DNA of 64,000 nucleotides from Capitulum mitella (lineage: Eukaryota > Arthropoda > Thecostraca > Pollicipedomorpha > Pollicipedidae): assembly GCA_030062745.1 (NCBI GenBank), contig CP099845.1, positions 20,730,556 through 20,794,555 of the forward strand, in the 5' to 3' direction. Position 1 is the first letter of the stretch, and each line of letters starts with the position of its first letter. Positions 25,181-38,140 of this stretch are shown here, piece by piece. The position numbers and the translations under genes were made by a program. The notes below the pieces were generated by a model. It saw only the letters and a program-made list of their open reading frames with translations. It did not search any database and had not been told where the DNA came from.

Positions 25181-28100
25181 GCCATATTGTTTAATACAGT
25201 CGAAGGTCTGCGTGATTATTAAAAGCCTTCGCAATATTTCTGTCCCTGCTGACAGTCGGGCGCACTGTGCAGTGTTCGCAGTTTTCAAAGTCTCGGTGCT
25301 TCTGAGAAAGTCTCCCTTATTTCCAGTATTATTTGCACAGACACATCGCAAGAAATGGGTTTAACGTCAAAAGTGGAGACAAGAACATTCTGAATGTTCG
25401 AGACTTCTGTGTATTCGCGACTTAAAAGATTGTTAATTTGTAAATGCGATTTTGTGAAAACGGCTACGGGGGGAACTGTTCTGATTTCGGTACTCTGACT
25501 TCGGAGCTCGAGAATTTCTATCGTCGTTGGTATTCAAAGCGTCTATGGATAGGTTTTGTTACAGGACAATGTTTATCGCGATCAAACAGGCCCAACATCA
25601 ATCATGTTTTAGAAAGCTTCGAAAAGAGGCCACGGACAGATGATGCCACATAGCAACAACACCCATTTGTAGCGTGACATCATGCCGTTTCTTCTAGCCT
25701 TTGATTCTTCTTTGAGCGGAAATGTTTGACTGGAAGATGGACTTGTTTTGGTTTCGTTCTTTTTGCAAGCATCAAAGTTCCCAAAAGATTCCAATGGCTG
25801 TCTTCATCTTTCGCGTCTTCATCAATCTCACGACTCTGAAATATTCTTTTCGCTGTTTTTCAAAATGGTGGTGATTTTCGCGTCGAGCGCATATTCGCTC
25901 ACGCCGGAGATCCAACATTCAAGCTCAGAAGAACAAACTTGGTCTGCTGTTAACTTAACCATGGGGATTGTTTTTTTTAAAAAGGTGCTGCGCCTCAAGG
26001 AATGGGAACCTTTGTGCTTCGTACTGAACAGTTTTCACATTTGCTTTCTATCAAAGCGGCTATTCTAGGATTTATTACAACGTTTGCTACGCACTATGGC
26101 GCTGATCAGTTCTGCCTTTCCTCACATGATTATCATCTACAATTTCAGTGCCCATCGAAGATGTGGAACGCAACCGACGAGGACAGCGCTTATCGCTTCC
26201 TGTCCTCGTCCTCGCATGATACTTTCCGTCACAGCAGGCTCCAGTCTTCATGGACCTCGTGTCACCTCTGCATGCTTGTTCAAACGTTCCGGAGCTTTGT
26301 AACATCCAGATCCGCAGCACCGAACCATCCTGTGCGCTCTGCACTGGGCAGAAAACAACAGCAGAAGTCCGCGTGTGGCGGCGTCGCCCCGCGTCGCTCT
26401 CGCGGCAGCTCGTTTGTCACGCGCGCCAGGCGTCCCCCGGGCCCCGCTCAGTCTAATGAAGCACACGAGTCGCACCGACCAGCTAATTTCAGAGCCAGGG
26501 TTGAGATGGGTCTTCCGGTGTGCTCATCGCATGCACGTGCTGCGGACACGGGACGCTCTCTGGATCTCTGAAATGTATGATTGTCTTGTTCTCAAATTAC
26601 TAGGCTACGTTTTTTGGCTCAGTATGGGGACTAGGCTCTAAGGCGCGAAGGACATCGTGGTGACTGCTAAGAACTTGTCGTATTTGAAGAGAATATTTTC
26701 GTGGGCTTGAAGATTGAGACCATTACTATTTGGATGATTGTATCCGCCTTATTTAAGACCTTTGCCTAAAACTGTTAGCATTTTAGTCAACTGAATGACC
26801 GAAAGCAACGGGCACCTGCAGGAAAAGTATTCGTTCCAAACGATTGTGTATTAAAGCTTTGACAGACAGCTTTTCTGTTTTTCATGGAAGTTTTCTTGAA
26901 GCGATGGAGATAATGCACAGCAAGCCTAGGACTGGCGATGCAAAGTTCCTTTTGCACCTACAATGTTATCAAACCGTCTAGAGCGACATTTCGTGGAAGA
27001 AAGTGCCAATGACGTATTTTGGAACAGGAACGCCAGGTGGTTCGGCCGGCAGAAACTCAATGGCTGTAGATGAAAAATATTCGAGTCGAAAGTTGAGCAG
27101 TTTACAGTTTTAATACATGCATAAACATCACTTACGAGGAGTTCACTCATTCGAGTTCAGTAACCATTTATATATCACGGGGACCATCTTGCTTGCTCAC
27201 TTGCTTACGACGTCCGCTTCATACCATGCAGCAATGGTACGGCTGCACACAAAGTATTCAAAAAGGCTCCTTAATAGTGGCCATGAACACATTCATTGTG
27301 GCCCATTTGTAATGAGCGGCGTATCCGCTATTATTGTACCCAAATTACTCCGTTGCATGAACGGCTGGTGTTGAAGCCGACCTTGATATTCAACTGCTGA
27401 ATTTGTCGGTTGAAAGTGAGTTGCTTTACCTGCGGTTCCATTTCAAAAGGCCTTGTTCTCCGAAGGTCGGGTGTGTCGTTAGCGTTCAGTACTGCCGGGC
27501 CATGGCCCGACCGAGAGGCCCTTGAGCCATCTCCCGCTTATCCCAGAATCTATCACTTCCATCTAGCTGTCATGGCGGCGGATGATCGTCAAATGAAGTA
27601 CCGGAACAGCCCATGAATTTTAAACGTGCATGTTGCCAGCCCAGCGGAATGTGACGTCCCTGCTTTTCTGCCGGGTTAGTTGCTAAGTGAAGTAGTTAAA
27701 TTCCGAGCACGCGATTCGTTATAACAGACGTAAGTAGGCTCCTCATTTGCCTTTTTCTGAAATGGAAGGGAAGGGGCTTTTGTTGTGGCGCGCGAAGCAT
27801 TCACTTGAATCTGTGTGGGGAAAGGAAGATTTGCTCCATCTATGTAGTTCGAAACATAGCACGCCTGCGATGGACTTCTAATGACATTCGTTAGTGATTT
27901 TGACACTTTCTCCTTGTAACAGAAGTGCATCTTTTGCGTGAGGTAATGTGAGGAACGGCGATAGCGCTACTCACACAGAACTTTGCCACTTTTTTCGACG
28001 AGAATTCATCTATGCAAAATAAATGCCTCGAGGCACTTCCTTTGCGCAGTTTTGTTATTCGTAGTCGTAGCCATTCAGTTTCAACATTTCGGCGGTACTG

Positions 28101-28248
28101 AATTGCTGTTGTCAGTGTACGTTTTCAGGTGGTGATGGCATTAGCGCTGCATTTCGTGATGGCCGAAGAGCCGGAAAAGTACGTCACCGAAAATAAGAAA
28201 CCCCAAATGTCAATGAAAAGCGTGCAGGTTATGAAAGGAGGAAACGCC
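25181..28248. other. Gene-free sequence
   Basis: Nothing recognised. A moderately GC-rich patch lies at about 26,330-26,470. Confidence 0.4.
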
Positions 28249-28458
28249 TTACCGGGATCCCTCGTCAAACGCCGCAAAGTTGTCCATCATGGTTTCGTAT
28301 CGCCGAGTATTGCAGTTAATAACGATACATGACGACCGAATTTCGTTCGCATTTGGGGATTTCAGGCTCAGTTCAATAAATTCACTTTGAGACTGCGTTT
28401 CTGTTGTGGAAGATGAGACGAAAAGGGCGACGACAACACCAGCAAGCCTTAGAAGCAT
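28249..28458 (-). CDS. Possible first exon of a small secreted protein
   Basis: A 69-residue ORF starts at the ATG at 28,458 (minus strand). Its N-terminus MLLRLAGVVVALFVSSSTT has the shape of a signal peptide: a hydrophobic core then small residues. The remainder is hydrophilic with two Cys (SCIVINC). Just before its stop the sequence reads GGATCCCG|GTAAGGCG, a good donor site, so this could be exon 1 of a longer gene going left. No family was recognised and no second exon in phase was found. Chance is a real alternative. Confidence 0.3.
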   Translation of the reverse strand: MLLRLAGVVVALFVSSSTTETQSQSEFIELSLKSPNANEIRSSCIVINCNTRRYETMMDNFAAFDEGSR

Positions 28459-31349
28459 TTCTCTGCGCTGGTTATGTGACCGGATTAAAATGTGTCTCCA
28501 TCAAAGCAATGCCTCACCTATGCACCGTCGTTTGTACTGCCTTCAGTTACGAAACCTTTTTCGTCAGTGCGCGCTATTAAAACGGGGGTGAGAAGCATTA
28601 GAGCGGAAGGATTTGGTACAAGCTTGATGGACACGGCGGAATGTGTTGAAATGAGCCACGCTCAGGCGGTTTCATTTTTTCAATCTCTGGCAATGTCACG
28701 GAGAACGAATCGTCTCTCCGGCAATCGCGTTGCATCGTTGTTCTATATAGTGTCACAAAATTCCGTAGTGGCGAGGGTTGATGGATTGCAACCTTCAAGC
28801 TGTGTTTTATACGCTGTAATCTTCACACCGTATTGTATGGCTATTGCCACTTTCGCTCTCTGGTGAATTTCTCGCAACGTATCATGATAACAAATACTGC
28901 ACTAGTGCATGGGAGTCATATAAAATCGCTGTATTTGGCTGGCGGCCAGGGTCATGGCCTGTTAAGTTTGACAGTTATGGCTTCAATTTGCTAGTTTACT
29001 GACAGCCATACAGTTTAATCGCTAGTTGAAGAACTGGCGCACCTCTTTTGCTTGAATGGCTGTGGTCCATTTACATTTCGACCGGTGGAGCAGTGAAGTG
29101 TGAAGCTCCTTCTTTTCCAGAGGAAGCCATAGCACTTTCACATGAGTCAAACATATTGTCACAAATGACCAGAGGTTTCAATAGCTTATGGTTTATTTTG
29201 TTTAAACACCATGCTCCATCCTCATGTCGGAATAGTTTTAATTTCAAAGCATCGGAAAAAATGTTTGCTGAAAGCATTTTGATGCATTTATTGACGAACA
29301 AATGCAATTGTCTAAGGCGATAATTATGTTTTCAAAGCAAAATAAGAAATACTTCCAAGACATGAAGCCAATGGCAGGATACCACACTGAGCAGCATAAT
29401 GCCAGTTAGATATTCGTATCCAACGCACCTCAGGCTATTGGAAAAATCTATTTCTCAACGGTAATGAGCGTAATATGAAGTCCTTGGTCGTTAGGTGCAT
29501 ATCTCAAGATTTACGAGTCTGTGTTTTTGCTCACGTACTTCAGTGCGTAATCCTGGCCGTGCAAGTTACGACGAAGTATTAGTTCGTGGCGCTGGCATGA
29601 ACTTCAGAGTTCCTTTTCGCCGAGAATCTCATCCGGATATAAGACATGCCCGACCGGTGGGCTGTCCGGCTGCGCTGGCGTTGCGAAACAATGGGAGCAG
29701 CTCATCACCAACGTCAAATCCCGGTGATTGGATATGAAGCCTCTGAAGGCAATTTTTCCAAACTGATTTCTTTCGCTGAATCATACCAAATTTTACGCGC
29801 GGTTACCGGAATATTGCCGAAGTAATCGCAGTTGTGTTCCTCTAAACCATGAACTCTCAGAAAAACATTGCAAACGTGTTAAGGTGTTTTACTCTTCATT
29901 TTTCATTGTGCAGCACTGGCCTGAAAATTGAGACCACGAACGCACAGACTAGCCCGTTTCTCTATTTGGTATGTCATAACAATAACAGTGGTCAAAAGTG
30001 ATTACATTTGTTTATGTACACCTGTGGAGCTATCCAAGCCTGTAAGATTGTGTTAGACGCGTTTTAAATGGACCCTCGGCGCGTTTGCCGCGGGTAATCT
30101 TCACTGTCGACGGGCCGTCCACATGCTGTTGTTCCATTTCGGCCCACTAGACAAGTTTCAGTCAGCTTGATGGCTTTGGATAAGCAAAAGAACATCTCGT
30201 TCCCCTCAAAGCGGACGACTGTCTGTGCGATCCTCTGCAGCCGTCAGCCGGGTAACGGCACCGCAGAGACCGAGCAGACTCCAGGAATATCGTCCGTCCG
30301 GCTACACGGCGCCCGTACTGCGGGCCGCACGCTGCCGCGATGTGCTCAATAGATGTCGTGCTGGTGTCCGACACAATGGCACGGTATTGACAGATAGGCC
30401 GCCTCTCAGCCAGCCGAGCAGCACGACACGCTGTTTTTGTCGGGTGTTCGTTAGGGCCCGCAGACCGCGTTTACCTGGCAGCACGGCGCAAGAAGACGTC
30501 GATGAAACGAATCAATTTCCGGCATTCATCCCGCACCTTTAGAAAAGTCGGCCGGGAACTTCAAGAGATACATGAGAGTCGCACCAAAAAACAGCCTTCA
30601 TCATTTCGCCCTGTAGCCACTTCAGAAATAGCTCCCGCCGTCAGTGACTGATGGGCAGAGGGCAAAGTTAAAGGATGTTTGCTTCTGCTCCCCCCCCCCC
30701 CGAAGAAATAGGGTTCCTGGCACAAGGACTGCTGCAGACGGTCGATTTGATCGACTGTCAGTTGATTGGTCACGGCGGAATCGGTTGGTATTTTATGCCC
30801 TTGCACACCAAAAAAATTCTTTTGTGATTTTGCGCATTCAGGCGTTTCAGTTGATGCTGTTGCTGTGTGTCTCTCAAATGCTGTTTTTTTCTATTTCAAT
30901 CACGAAGTTGTTTGTGAATATCGAAATAAATTCTGTTTAGTGCGGATGTTTATGTTGCGATTTATTTAGCCTCTACCGACTTTTGGTCGTTACATGTTTA
31001 ATAGTTGCTTTGTTGTACAATTTACTCTTCATTTATGAAATTTACTGTTACAAGGCAGGAAAGTGTTCACCATATTTTAACTGAAGATCATCAACATCGC
31101 CCAGTGTCTGAGTTTTCATGCGCTGCCTATGGCTAACCCAAGATACTCACAGATACACCCATGTGCGAAAACACAAAAAAATGCGAACATGGAGTAAGTA
31201 AATGCAAACCATCCTGCACAACATCGGAAACAATCACGCCGTGGAGCTTGAGCCACCACATTAACACCAACGATAGCAACTAATTTAAGCCTCACCTGCA
31301 GCTGTAAAAATTTCGGCTCTTTATGCACATTTGCTCTAATTTTTATATT
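28459..31349. other. Gene-free sequence with GC-rich patch at 30,060-30,500
   Basis: AT-rich flanks; the GC-rich patch has short ORFs on both strands. C homopolymer near 30,691. Confidence 0.4.
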
Positions 31350-31500
31350 TGTGAGACAGGTTTTACGAACAAAATGGGTTCAAAGGTCATCTGTATCCTA
31401 TCCGCATCCACAAACTTGTCCAAATAGCTATCAAATCCGGCTCGCTATCCAATCCATATTGGAATCCATGCGGATATGCAGTCCGTGTTATGGTCTACAG
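31350..31500 (+). repeat. Low-order TCCGCATCC/ATCCAATCC repeat
   Basis: Short related words (CTATCCGCATCC, AAATCCGG, TATCCAATCC, GGAATCCATGCGG) over about 130 bp, apparently the same kind of repeat as 37,690-38,140 on the other strand. Confidence 0.5.
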
Positions 31501-33089
31501 TCATGTCAGCCATTTTCCACGGATTTCGAATGCTCACAACAGTCGGAAAATCTCCTGGTCTGCCGTTCACGATTGCCTTTCTAAAACATGACACTTAGAG
31601 CTATTAGCTGACTAACGGTCCGGGCTTTTTCGTAACCTCCTAGACGAGACATGCACTTTCTCACTCAGCACAAACCACACTCCGCAGGCTTTTAAGGAGT
31701 TGTTTCAGCTTCCTTTGACCCCCTAATCCAGTGAATCGTAGTATTTGCAGGTTGCAGAGTGTCACATTCTTCCGACTATGGTGGTCATTCGCCGCGTATG
31801 ATTGTTAAGCCTTTCAGAAAACCACAAAAAAGCAATAATTTGTCGTGATATAGTATACCTGAAAACTAAGAGATCTTGAGAACAAGGACTTGGATGAAGA
31901 ATGCTATTATTACAGAACAAGGAAATGTCCTTCGCGGCACCCCAGTCATAAATGGATATCACCGTCATCAAGCTGTGACCAATTGTGGCAGGTGGTGCGT
32001 GATATCCGATCAGAGCTGCTCTAATTAATCTAACTTTTGCGGAGAGTTTAATCGAGTTTCACAAACTGCCCGTAACGGACGATTTCAAAACACAGTTCGT
32101 TTCTTGCGGACAGCTGATAATTAAGACTAAAGAACTCTGAGCAATTTCAAGCTTTGTGAGCACTTTCGAGTACAATGTTCTTGCGACGTGATTGGACTAT
32201 TTTGCCTATTTCTTTGATTACGTGTGTACGTGTGTATTTATAATGCATGATTACCACATGTCTTTATAGGATAACATGGCTTCAGTGAAATATTAAGATT
32301 TATATAGCTAAATCCGTATAATGCATTTAATACGGTTATATATTTATGATGAGACATTTCTACGCGTCCAATTAAATATCATTACATGACTGCGGGTGTT
32401 CCCCTTCTACCTTCCGTCACATGTGTCGCTTTTCTGTCACCACTCTACACTGTCGCACTATGCTACTAGTACGCCTCAAACGTCTTCACGGGCAGCCTGG
32501 CCCACTACCGCGTGCCGTGAAAGCCAGACTCTGGACTTTGCGAGACCTCATCCGGACTCTGTTTACTTCGGCACGTGGCCGACACTCGACAGCGGCAGTC
32601 GGCGCGGGCAGTCGTCGGCAGCGACGCAGACGGTCAGTTTCGCGGACGGCGTGCGACGCCGCGTGATCTTACTTCCTGTCAGGTGTGGTACTCCTTCTTT
32701 GTGGTACTCCTGCGTCGGCCTTGTGCAGTCTCGCCTCCGTGGTCGTCCGTTGATCCCCTGGGGGATTTCTGAGGCCTTTCGTCGAACTGCTGGTGGCCTG
32801 GTAGGAGGAGATAGGTGCGAGGATGTTATTTTAGCCCCGGCAGGTAGTTTGAGGGATAAAACGGTGACGGCCGGCTTTTCTACCTCGCATGTTGGGCGTT
32901 TGAAAGGCGACAAAGAATGGAGGTATCGTGGTTGCCGTTCTGTCAAGCACCACGTGCTGTTAACAGGCTGGTTGCTTATTGCCAGCACTTCCCCTATTGC
33001 TTTTCGTATCAGTACTGTTGTTTGCTTGCGAAGCGCTTTGTGAGATTGGGTTTGTAGATCGAGGCCGTCATAATCCAGGTGATTATGTG
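31501..33089. other. Gene-free sequence with a 215-codon ORF at 32,396-33,043
   Basis: The ORF is less low-complexity than those in the islands, but it resembles nothing known and is shadowed on the minus strand (32,563-32,988). I do not call it a gene. Confidence 0.35.
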
Positions 33090-33770
33090 CATTAACACAC
33101 GCGGACTATGCTAATGTCCGAGAGCCGTTTTCCTCCGTTCTCGGCGCGTGCGCCCGCTAACGAACCTGGCCCGGTTGGCCGGCGGGCGCGGGTCTCGGAC
33201 AACCGGAGCCCGACCGGACCCGGATCCCGGAGCCGGATCGGACCCGGATCCCGGCGCCGCTCCGGAAAAGAAGCCCGGCCGAGCCCTCGGGCCGCCCGCT
33301 CGAGATGACTGAGACCTCCGCGCGCCGCGTTCGGGCGCGGAGTGAACGCTCCTCGACGGACGCGCGGCGACTGAATGGGCGCTAACGAGACGCGCGCTGG
33401 CACCGGCCGGCTGCGTGCGCGTTCCGCCGAGCACTGCAGACACAGGACGTCTCCCCGAACGGCGCAAAAACGGACCGTACACAGCGGGAACTCTCGACCC
33501 GGACCCGACCCGGATCCGGAGCCGGATCCGGGTCGCCTCCGTCGGCCGAGCGGCGTCGGATGCGGCGCGGATGACACGCGGAGACCGCCGGCGTCGGCCG
33601 CCTGCCCGCAGCCCTCCGATCCAATAAACCTCGCCGCGAGCGTGTCGGCGCAATAAATCCCGGGACGAATGGATGGCATGACCTTTCGGCCGGCCGGCGG
33701 CGACTCCGCGGTACGTCACCGCATGCCGCCGGCTAGTCGACGTCGTACGTGCAAGGATAGCGGCTGCTTC
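33090..33770. repeat. GC-rich island with CCGGATCC repeats and a 30-bp palindrome
   Basis: Repeated GGACCCGGATCCCGG words (33,217 and 33,240) and a palindrome at 33,506-33,535 with perfect 14-bp arms (cgacccggatccgg) and an AG loop. Long ORFs run on both strands, a base-composition effect. Confidence 0.8.
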
Positions 33771-36700
33771 GGGTCTGCCGCTGTACCCAACACCAGCCGG
33801 GTCTGATGTACTGTCGTGAGATGTTATCACGCGCCAGCAATTCATGCTGCAGGTGACGTTACATCGGTGCCGCCTTGTCGGATTGCGAAAACGGCAGATT
33901 TCTTAAGCGAGATGTTTAATGGACTGAACAATGCTTCTCACGCAGCAGCCGACTTGGCGAGGCCAGACGCCATCCATCTAACGCGACCCGACGGGAATAT
34001 CGGTCTTGGTAATGGCCGAAACTCATACGAGCTTCAGCTCATAGTTGTTTATTAAAATTAGTTACGCCGCCAGCGCTCTTTATTTGTTTTATTAATATGG
34101 CATCATATTTTTATCAACATCGTCATGCGATGCACACCCCGCCGTTTAGCTTGTTCTTGAGAGGTCAGTCGCAGTTTACATTTTTTTTATAAATTTGATC
34201 CGAATGGCCGCCGGGGTAGTTTTAGGGTTAGGAGGCATAATTAAGTTTTCTTCTGTAGTAAAAAGAAAGCAAAATTAAAAAAAAAGCAGTGTTCATGATC
34301 ATGATAAAGTTCTTCGTGGGTTGCACGGCAGAAAGTCGGGCTTGTTTAACGTCATGAGATTCATAGCCATGACATCCACCTCCTCAAAGCCTGGTTTGTA
34401 TATTGGTCTCATTTATGTCGTGAGCCACCCCATAATTCCTCTCCTTGTGACTTTCAACCACGCTTCTAAGGACGCCTGCACTTAATGGTGCTTTCTGGTA
34501 GATCAATGAAGTTGGCCGTCTAGCAGTAGGTCTGACCTTTGTCTGGGTGGGAAATGAAATCAAATAACGTTGATTTCAATGCGCGGACGCCCTCGTTATA
34601 TTCGTTTCGTATATCATTACCTTCAGGTTTATCGCTCGGCGGAGGTCGTCGTTGACATTACAGAACTCAATACTCGTGGGAGCTGGCCAGGTCAGCAGGA
34701 CCACCGGAAGTAGTGCGCCGCGGCATACAAAGACGGCATCTCACTGGCACGGGAATCAACGTGTGAGTGCACGATGCAACGGCAATCAGCCCGTCTGTTC
34801 CTTTGTAGACTACGGCTCGCCTTGAGGCGGAAAACCTCCCAGAACCTCAGCTGGTAGCTAGGCTGTACCGCATAAGCAGAACGTATGGCGGCACAGGGTA
34901 CCTCTCAGTGTCTCACGTTCCATGAAGCCTTGTCGAGCAGTCGACTTAGGTCTGTGGGAGCTTTACGCGCAAATACGAAGGAAACTTAAATTTCCTCAGT
35001 TTTCCATTTATGCGATGTACTTTCAAGTCCCTTTCCTTGATACTAAAATTAATTCAGGTGTTCCGATACCTTCCGATACCTTCAGGAGCGGGGAAACCCA
35101 CCACAGTTGAGGGGGGAGGGGACAAAGAATCATTTTGGATCGATTCTTTCCAGTCAACAGCCATAGGATTGATGCTAAATGTCAAGAAAGTTGCGGGCAG
35201 CTGGTCCCCTGACCCCCTCTTCCTGTGCCGTTGCTTGACTTTCCGAAGAGAAGAAAGTGTGACCTTTGAAAACTAGTCCATTTTTAGTAGAATGTGTACC
35301 TCCCAATTTACTTAGAGCTTATTTGCGCAAATTCCAGGTTAAATCAGGCCACTTGATTGCCTTCTGAGTAGTCATTGGGGTGATGAGTTACAAGATATGG
35401 GCCAGCGCAAAGCCTCTGAAATATGTAAAACGGTCAGAATGTCTCGTTGTGTGAGAAAAGCTACTGGTTACGCCTAAACATAAGTTACGTTGGACTAAAA
35501 CCACAGAGATGATGACTATGAATACACTAAAAAAAGGCAAACAAAAAGCAAAGTGAGAATTGGGGACGAAAAATGCAAGGGCTTTGAAAGATCGTACAAG
35601 GTCGTCTCGTATTATGTGTCCTATTCATTGGTGTAGAATTATGACAAATTTTGATATGAAAAAATGCATTCATCGGGCCCTAGAAATATGAGCCTGATAA
35701 CGTATTTACAGAGTTCATTTTAAAAAGCATGAAAACGCATGAATGGGCCAAAATGTTGATATGGAATTTCCCACCAATAATTTACTTTGGCATGGAAAGC
35801 TCCATATCAAAGGTGTAAAAAGTCACGCCTCTGGCCCTGCTGCATCTGAACATGTCATAGGCCGTAGGAACTCGCAGAAAACAAGTGCTAACTTCCACGC
35901 GATTAAATTCCGTAAGATTACGCGAACAAATAGATACTATTAACTAGTATCCTAGAAAACATTCCAAGTTGTGGGGAAAGTGGCAGTTGTTGCCAGAGCA
36001 TTTGCTAACTGTGTTAAACGTACGTTAAACTGGCTTTTATTAAGACGCAAAAAACGACACTTTGCCTCTCGATTCTGCTTGAGATTGATGATTCAGGCCA
36101 CATTTCGAAACGTGTCCCCATTCAGTTATACTTAAAAGAACCCACGGAACTCAATGGGCGTGCAGTGTCTGAACGAGAAGCCCCGTGGAAACAAAATATA
36201 CATTGGTATTCAAAACAGAAATGTGAGGCAAAGTGCGGGAAGTCATGAAAGTGTCGTGTTACAAACAGTGGTAACCCATCTTTTTAGCAGAAACGCAACT
36301 AAACACGCATGCTAGGTCTACGGAATGAAATAACAATCTTGCAAAGGTTCACATCTGCCAGCTTATCTGCATTGTCAACCCCAGTGCACTCGAAAGACGG
36401 CTTATGCGAAAAGTTGTCGGCTGTACATACAATTAATACAGTTTTCCTGACGTTACCGGCAAGGTAACCAGGAAGGTAGCGCTCCCGTGTAAGCTTCCGA
36501 GAGCGTTCACATATTTAATTGGACTTAAATCGCCGCCTGAAATGAGATAAATTTAAAAGCGGATCATGCATCTCTTCGTCTTGCTAAGAACAAAACTTGG
36601 TTGGCTATCAAAAAATCCGAGAGAGCTTTTCACAGACAAGCATGGGCAAAAGTCAATATTCTTTTCCTATTTTTTAAATCATGTGTAGGATAAACTTGAT

Positions 36701-37244
36701 TTACAGCAAAAACCAATGACATGAGGTATCCTTGGTCAAATGTGGTGCACAACCTGCAAAAGGTTATTAAATCACAGATTGTAAACAAGTCCATCACTCG
36801 AACTTAAGTATGCTGAGAAATAGTCGTTGACGTGGTTGAATATTTCGGGAACAAATTTAAACCCCACATTCTGATTTTCGTTGTTTCCATTTGCTGCGTA
36901 ACGGTGATAACGTCGTAGGTACTATCACCAGGTAATATTGTAACTATGTACCAGCCGTGTACAGAGAATGAAGCTTACTCATTTTTCCGCTATTCCGCGT
37001 TGGTTTGACACCGTGTATTTAATCTATAATTGCTGGTTACATGTTACGTCAGTTGTCTGCACCGATGTACACTATCAATGCACACTTACTGTATACTTCT
37101 TACATAATGTTCCCAGGCTACGTCACTGTGACACACAAAATCTATTTTCTTCAGGTACAAACCGAAATCCGATCATAGCAGAGTTTTGGCTTCGATAATG
37201 ACGTGCCCGAAAAGCAGCCTGGAAGAATGTCTTATCTGTGTCAG
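33771..37244. other. Gene-free AT-rich sequence
   Basis: Apart from the repeat at 35,085 nothing recognised. Confidence 0.4.
35085..35225 (+). repeat. Dispersed repeat, partner of 1,005-1,175
   Basis: ggggggaggggacaaagaat and cgattctttccagtcaacag align with the copy near 1,040-1,095. Confidence 0.5.
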
Positions 37245-37403
37245 AACAGAAACATAAATACATGGAAAAACGACTGTTATCTGTGATGGATGACTCAGTG
37301 GTGGCAACAAAAGACATGGAAGAGCTCAGCGCTGACTTTGGGGAGAAGCATAGTTCTCTGCGTTCCTTTGTGCACACGCCAAGGAATATTATGCACATTT
37401 CAA
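37245..37403 (+). CDS. Orphan exon-like ORF
   Basis: An open segment of about 53 codons lies between a plausible acceptor (cttatctgtgtcag) and a consensus donor (TTTCAA|gtgagt). It encodes hydrophilic, charged sequence (HKYMEKRLLSVMDDS, KDMEELSADFGEKHSSLR) quite unlike the low-complexity ORFs elsewhere. No homologue is recognised and neighbouring exons were not found. It could be an exon of an unrecognised gene or a transposon fragment. Confidence 0.28.
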
Positions 37404-37689
37404 GTGAGTTTCTTTTCGTGGAGAATATAAATGAATTAGTTTCGCAAATGGATGCATGCAGGAGTATGCATGCAGATACGTGTGTGCATCCAGGCTTAAT
37501 GGGAGGACCTTAAGTGAGGCCCAGGATGGTCAGTTGCTAGCTTTGCACGTGCCTCTCTTCTGAGACAGTTCTAGGTCAAGTGGCCCATGTTTTGTAAGTG
37601 CCGAAAAACAAACAGTATTTTAGAATTTCTAGTGAAATTCTACACCAGTTACAAAAGGTCAAATGTCAGGGCTTGAACTAACTTGACCT

Positions 37690-38140
37690 GATGACCCAGG
37701 TGGTAGATCAGTTCATGGGATGGATAAATCCGCGGGTCGTGGATTGATCCACGGACCGCATTAAAATGTACCAAAAAAACAGAGCAAGATGTGGATTAGG
37801 ACCGGACCGGATTTTAGAGTTTGCCAGGTTAAACGCATTGGACGGATCAAAGATCGAATAAATTTAAAAAAAGTTAATTGGATACGATTATTGGCGCCAG
37901 TCAGAATACTTATAATTTATTTGTTAAAAGAGAACAATCAAACATGCTTCGATATGCCATATTTGTCTATTTATAATGGCAGGAGCAAAAACTGACTACG
38001 GATTGGCGTGTATTTTTATAAGTGTGTTTTTGTTATTACGGACCTGATCGGACCGTATTCAAGAATTTCGGAAAACGCGGATTGCGGATGGATTGGGTCC
38101 TAGACTTCACAGGCCGGATTGGGCCTGATCCTTAAAAATT
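37690..38140 (+). repeat. Low-order GGATTG/CGGACC repeat
   Basis: Many short words such as GGATTGATCC, CGGACCGGAT, GGACGGATC and GCGGATGGATTGGG through about 450 bp with no fixed period. It resembles the shorter patch at 31,370-31,490 (ATCCGCATCC, ATCCAATCC). Confidence 0.6.

Noticed and set aside
32396..33043. 215-codon ORF
   Set aside because: Not recognised, shadowed on the other strand, no splice or promoter support.
33092..33845. Minus-strand ORFs of 195 and 244 codons
   Set aside because: Produced by the CCGGATCC repeat and high GC; overlapping ORFs exist in other frames.
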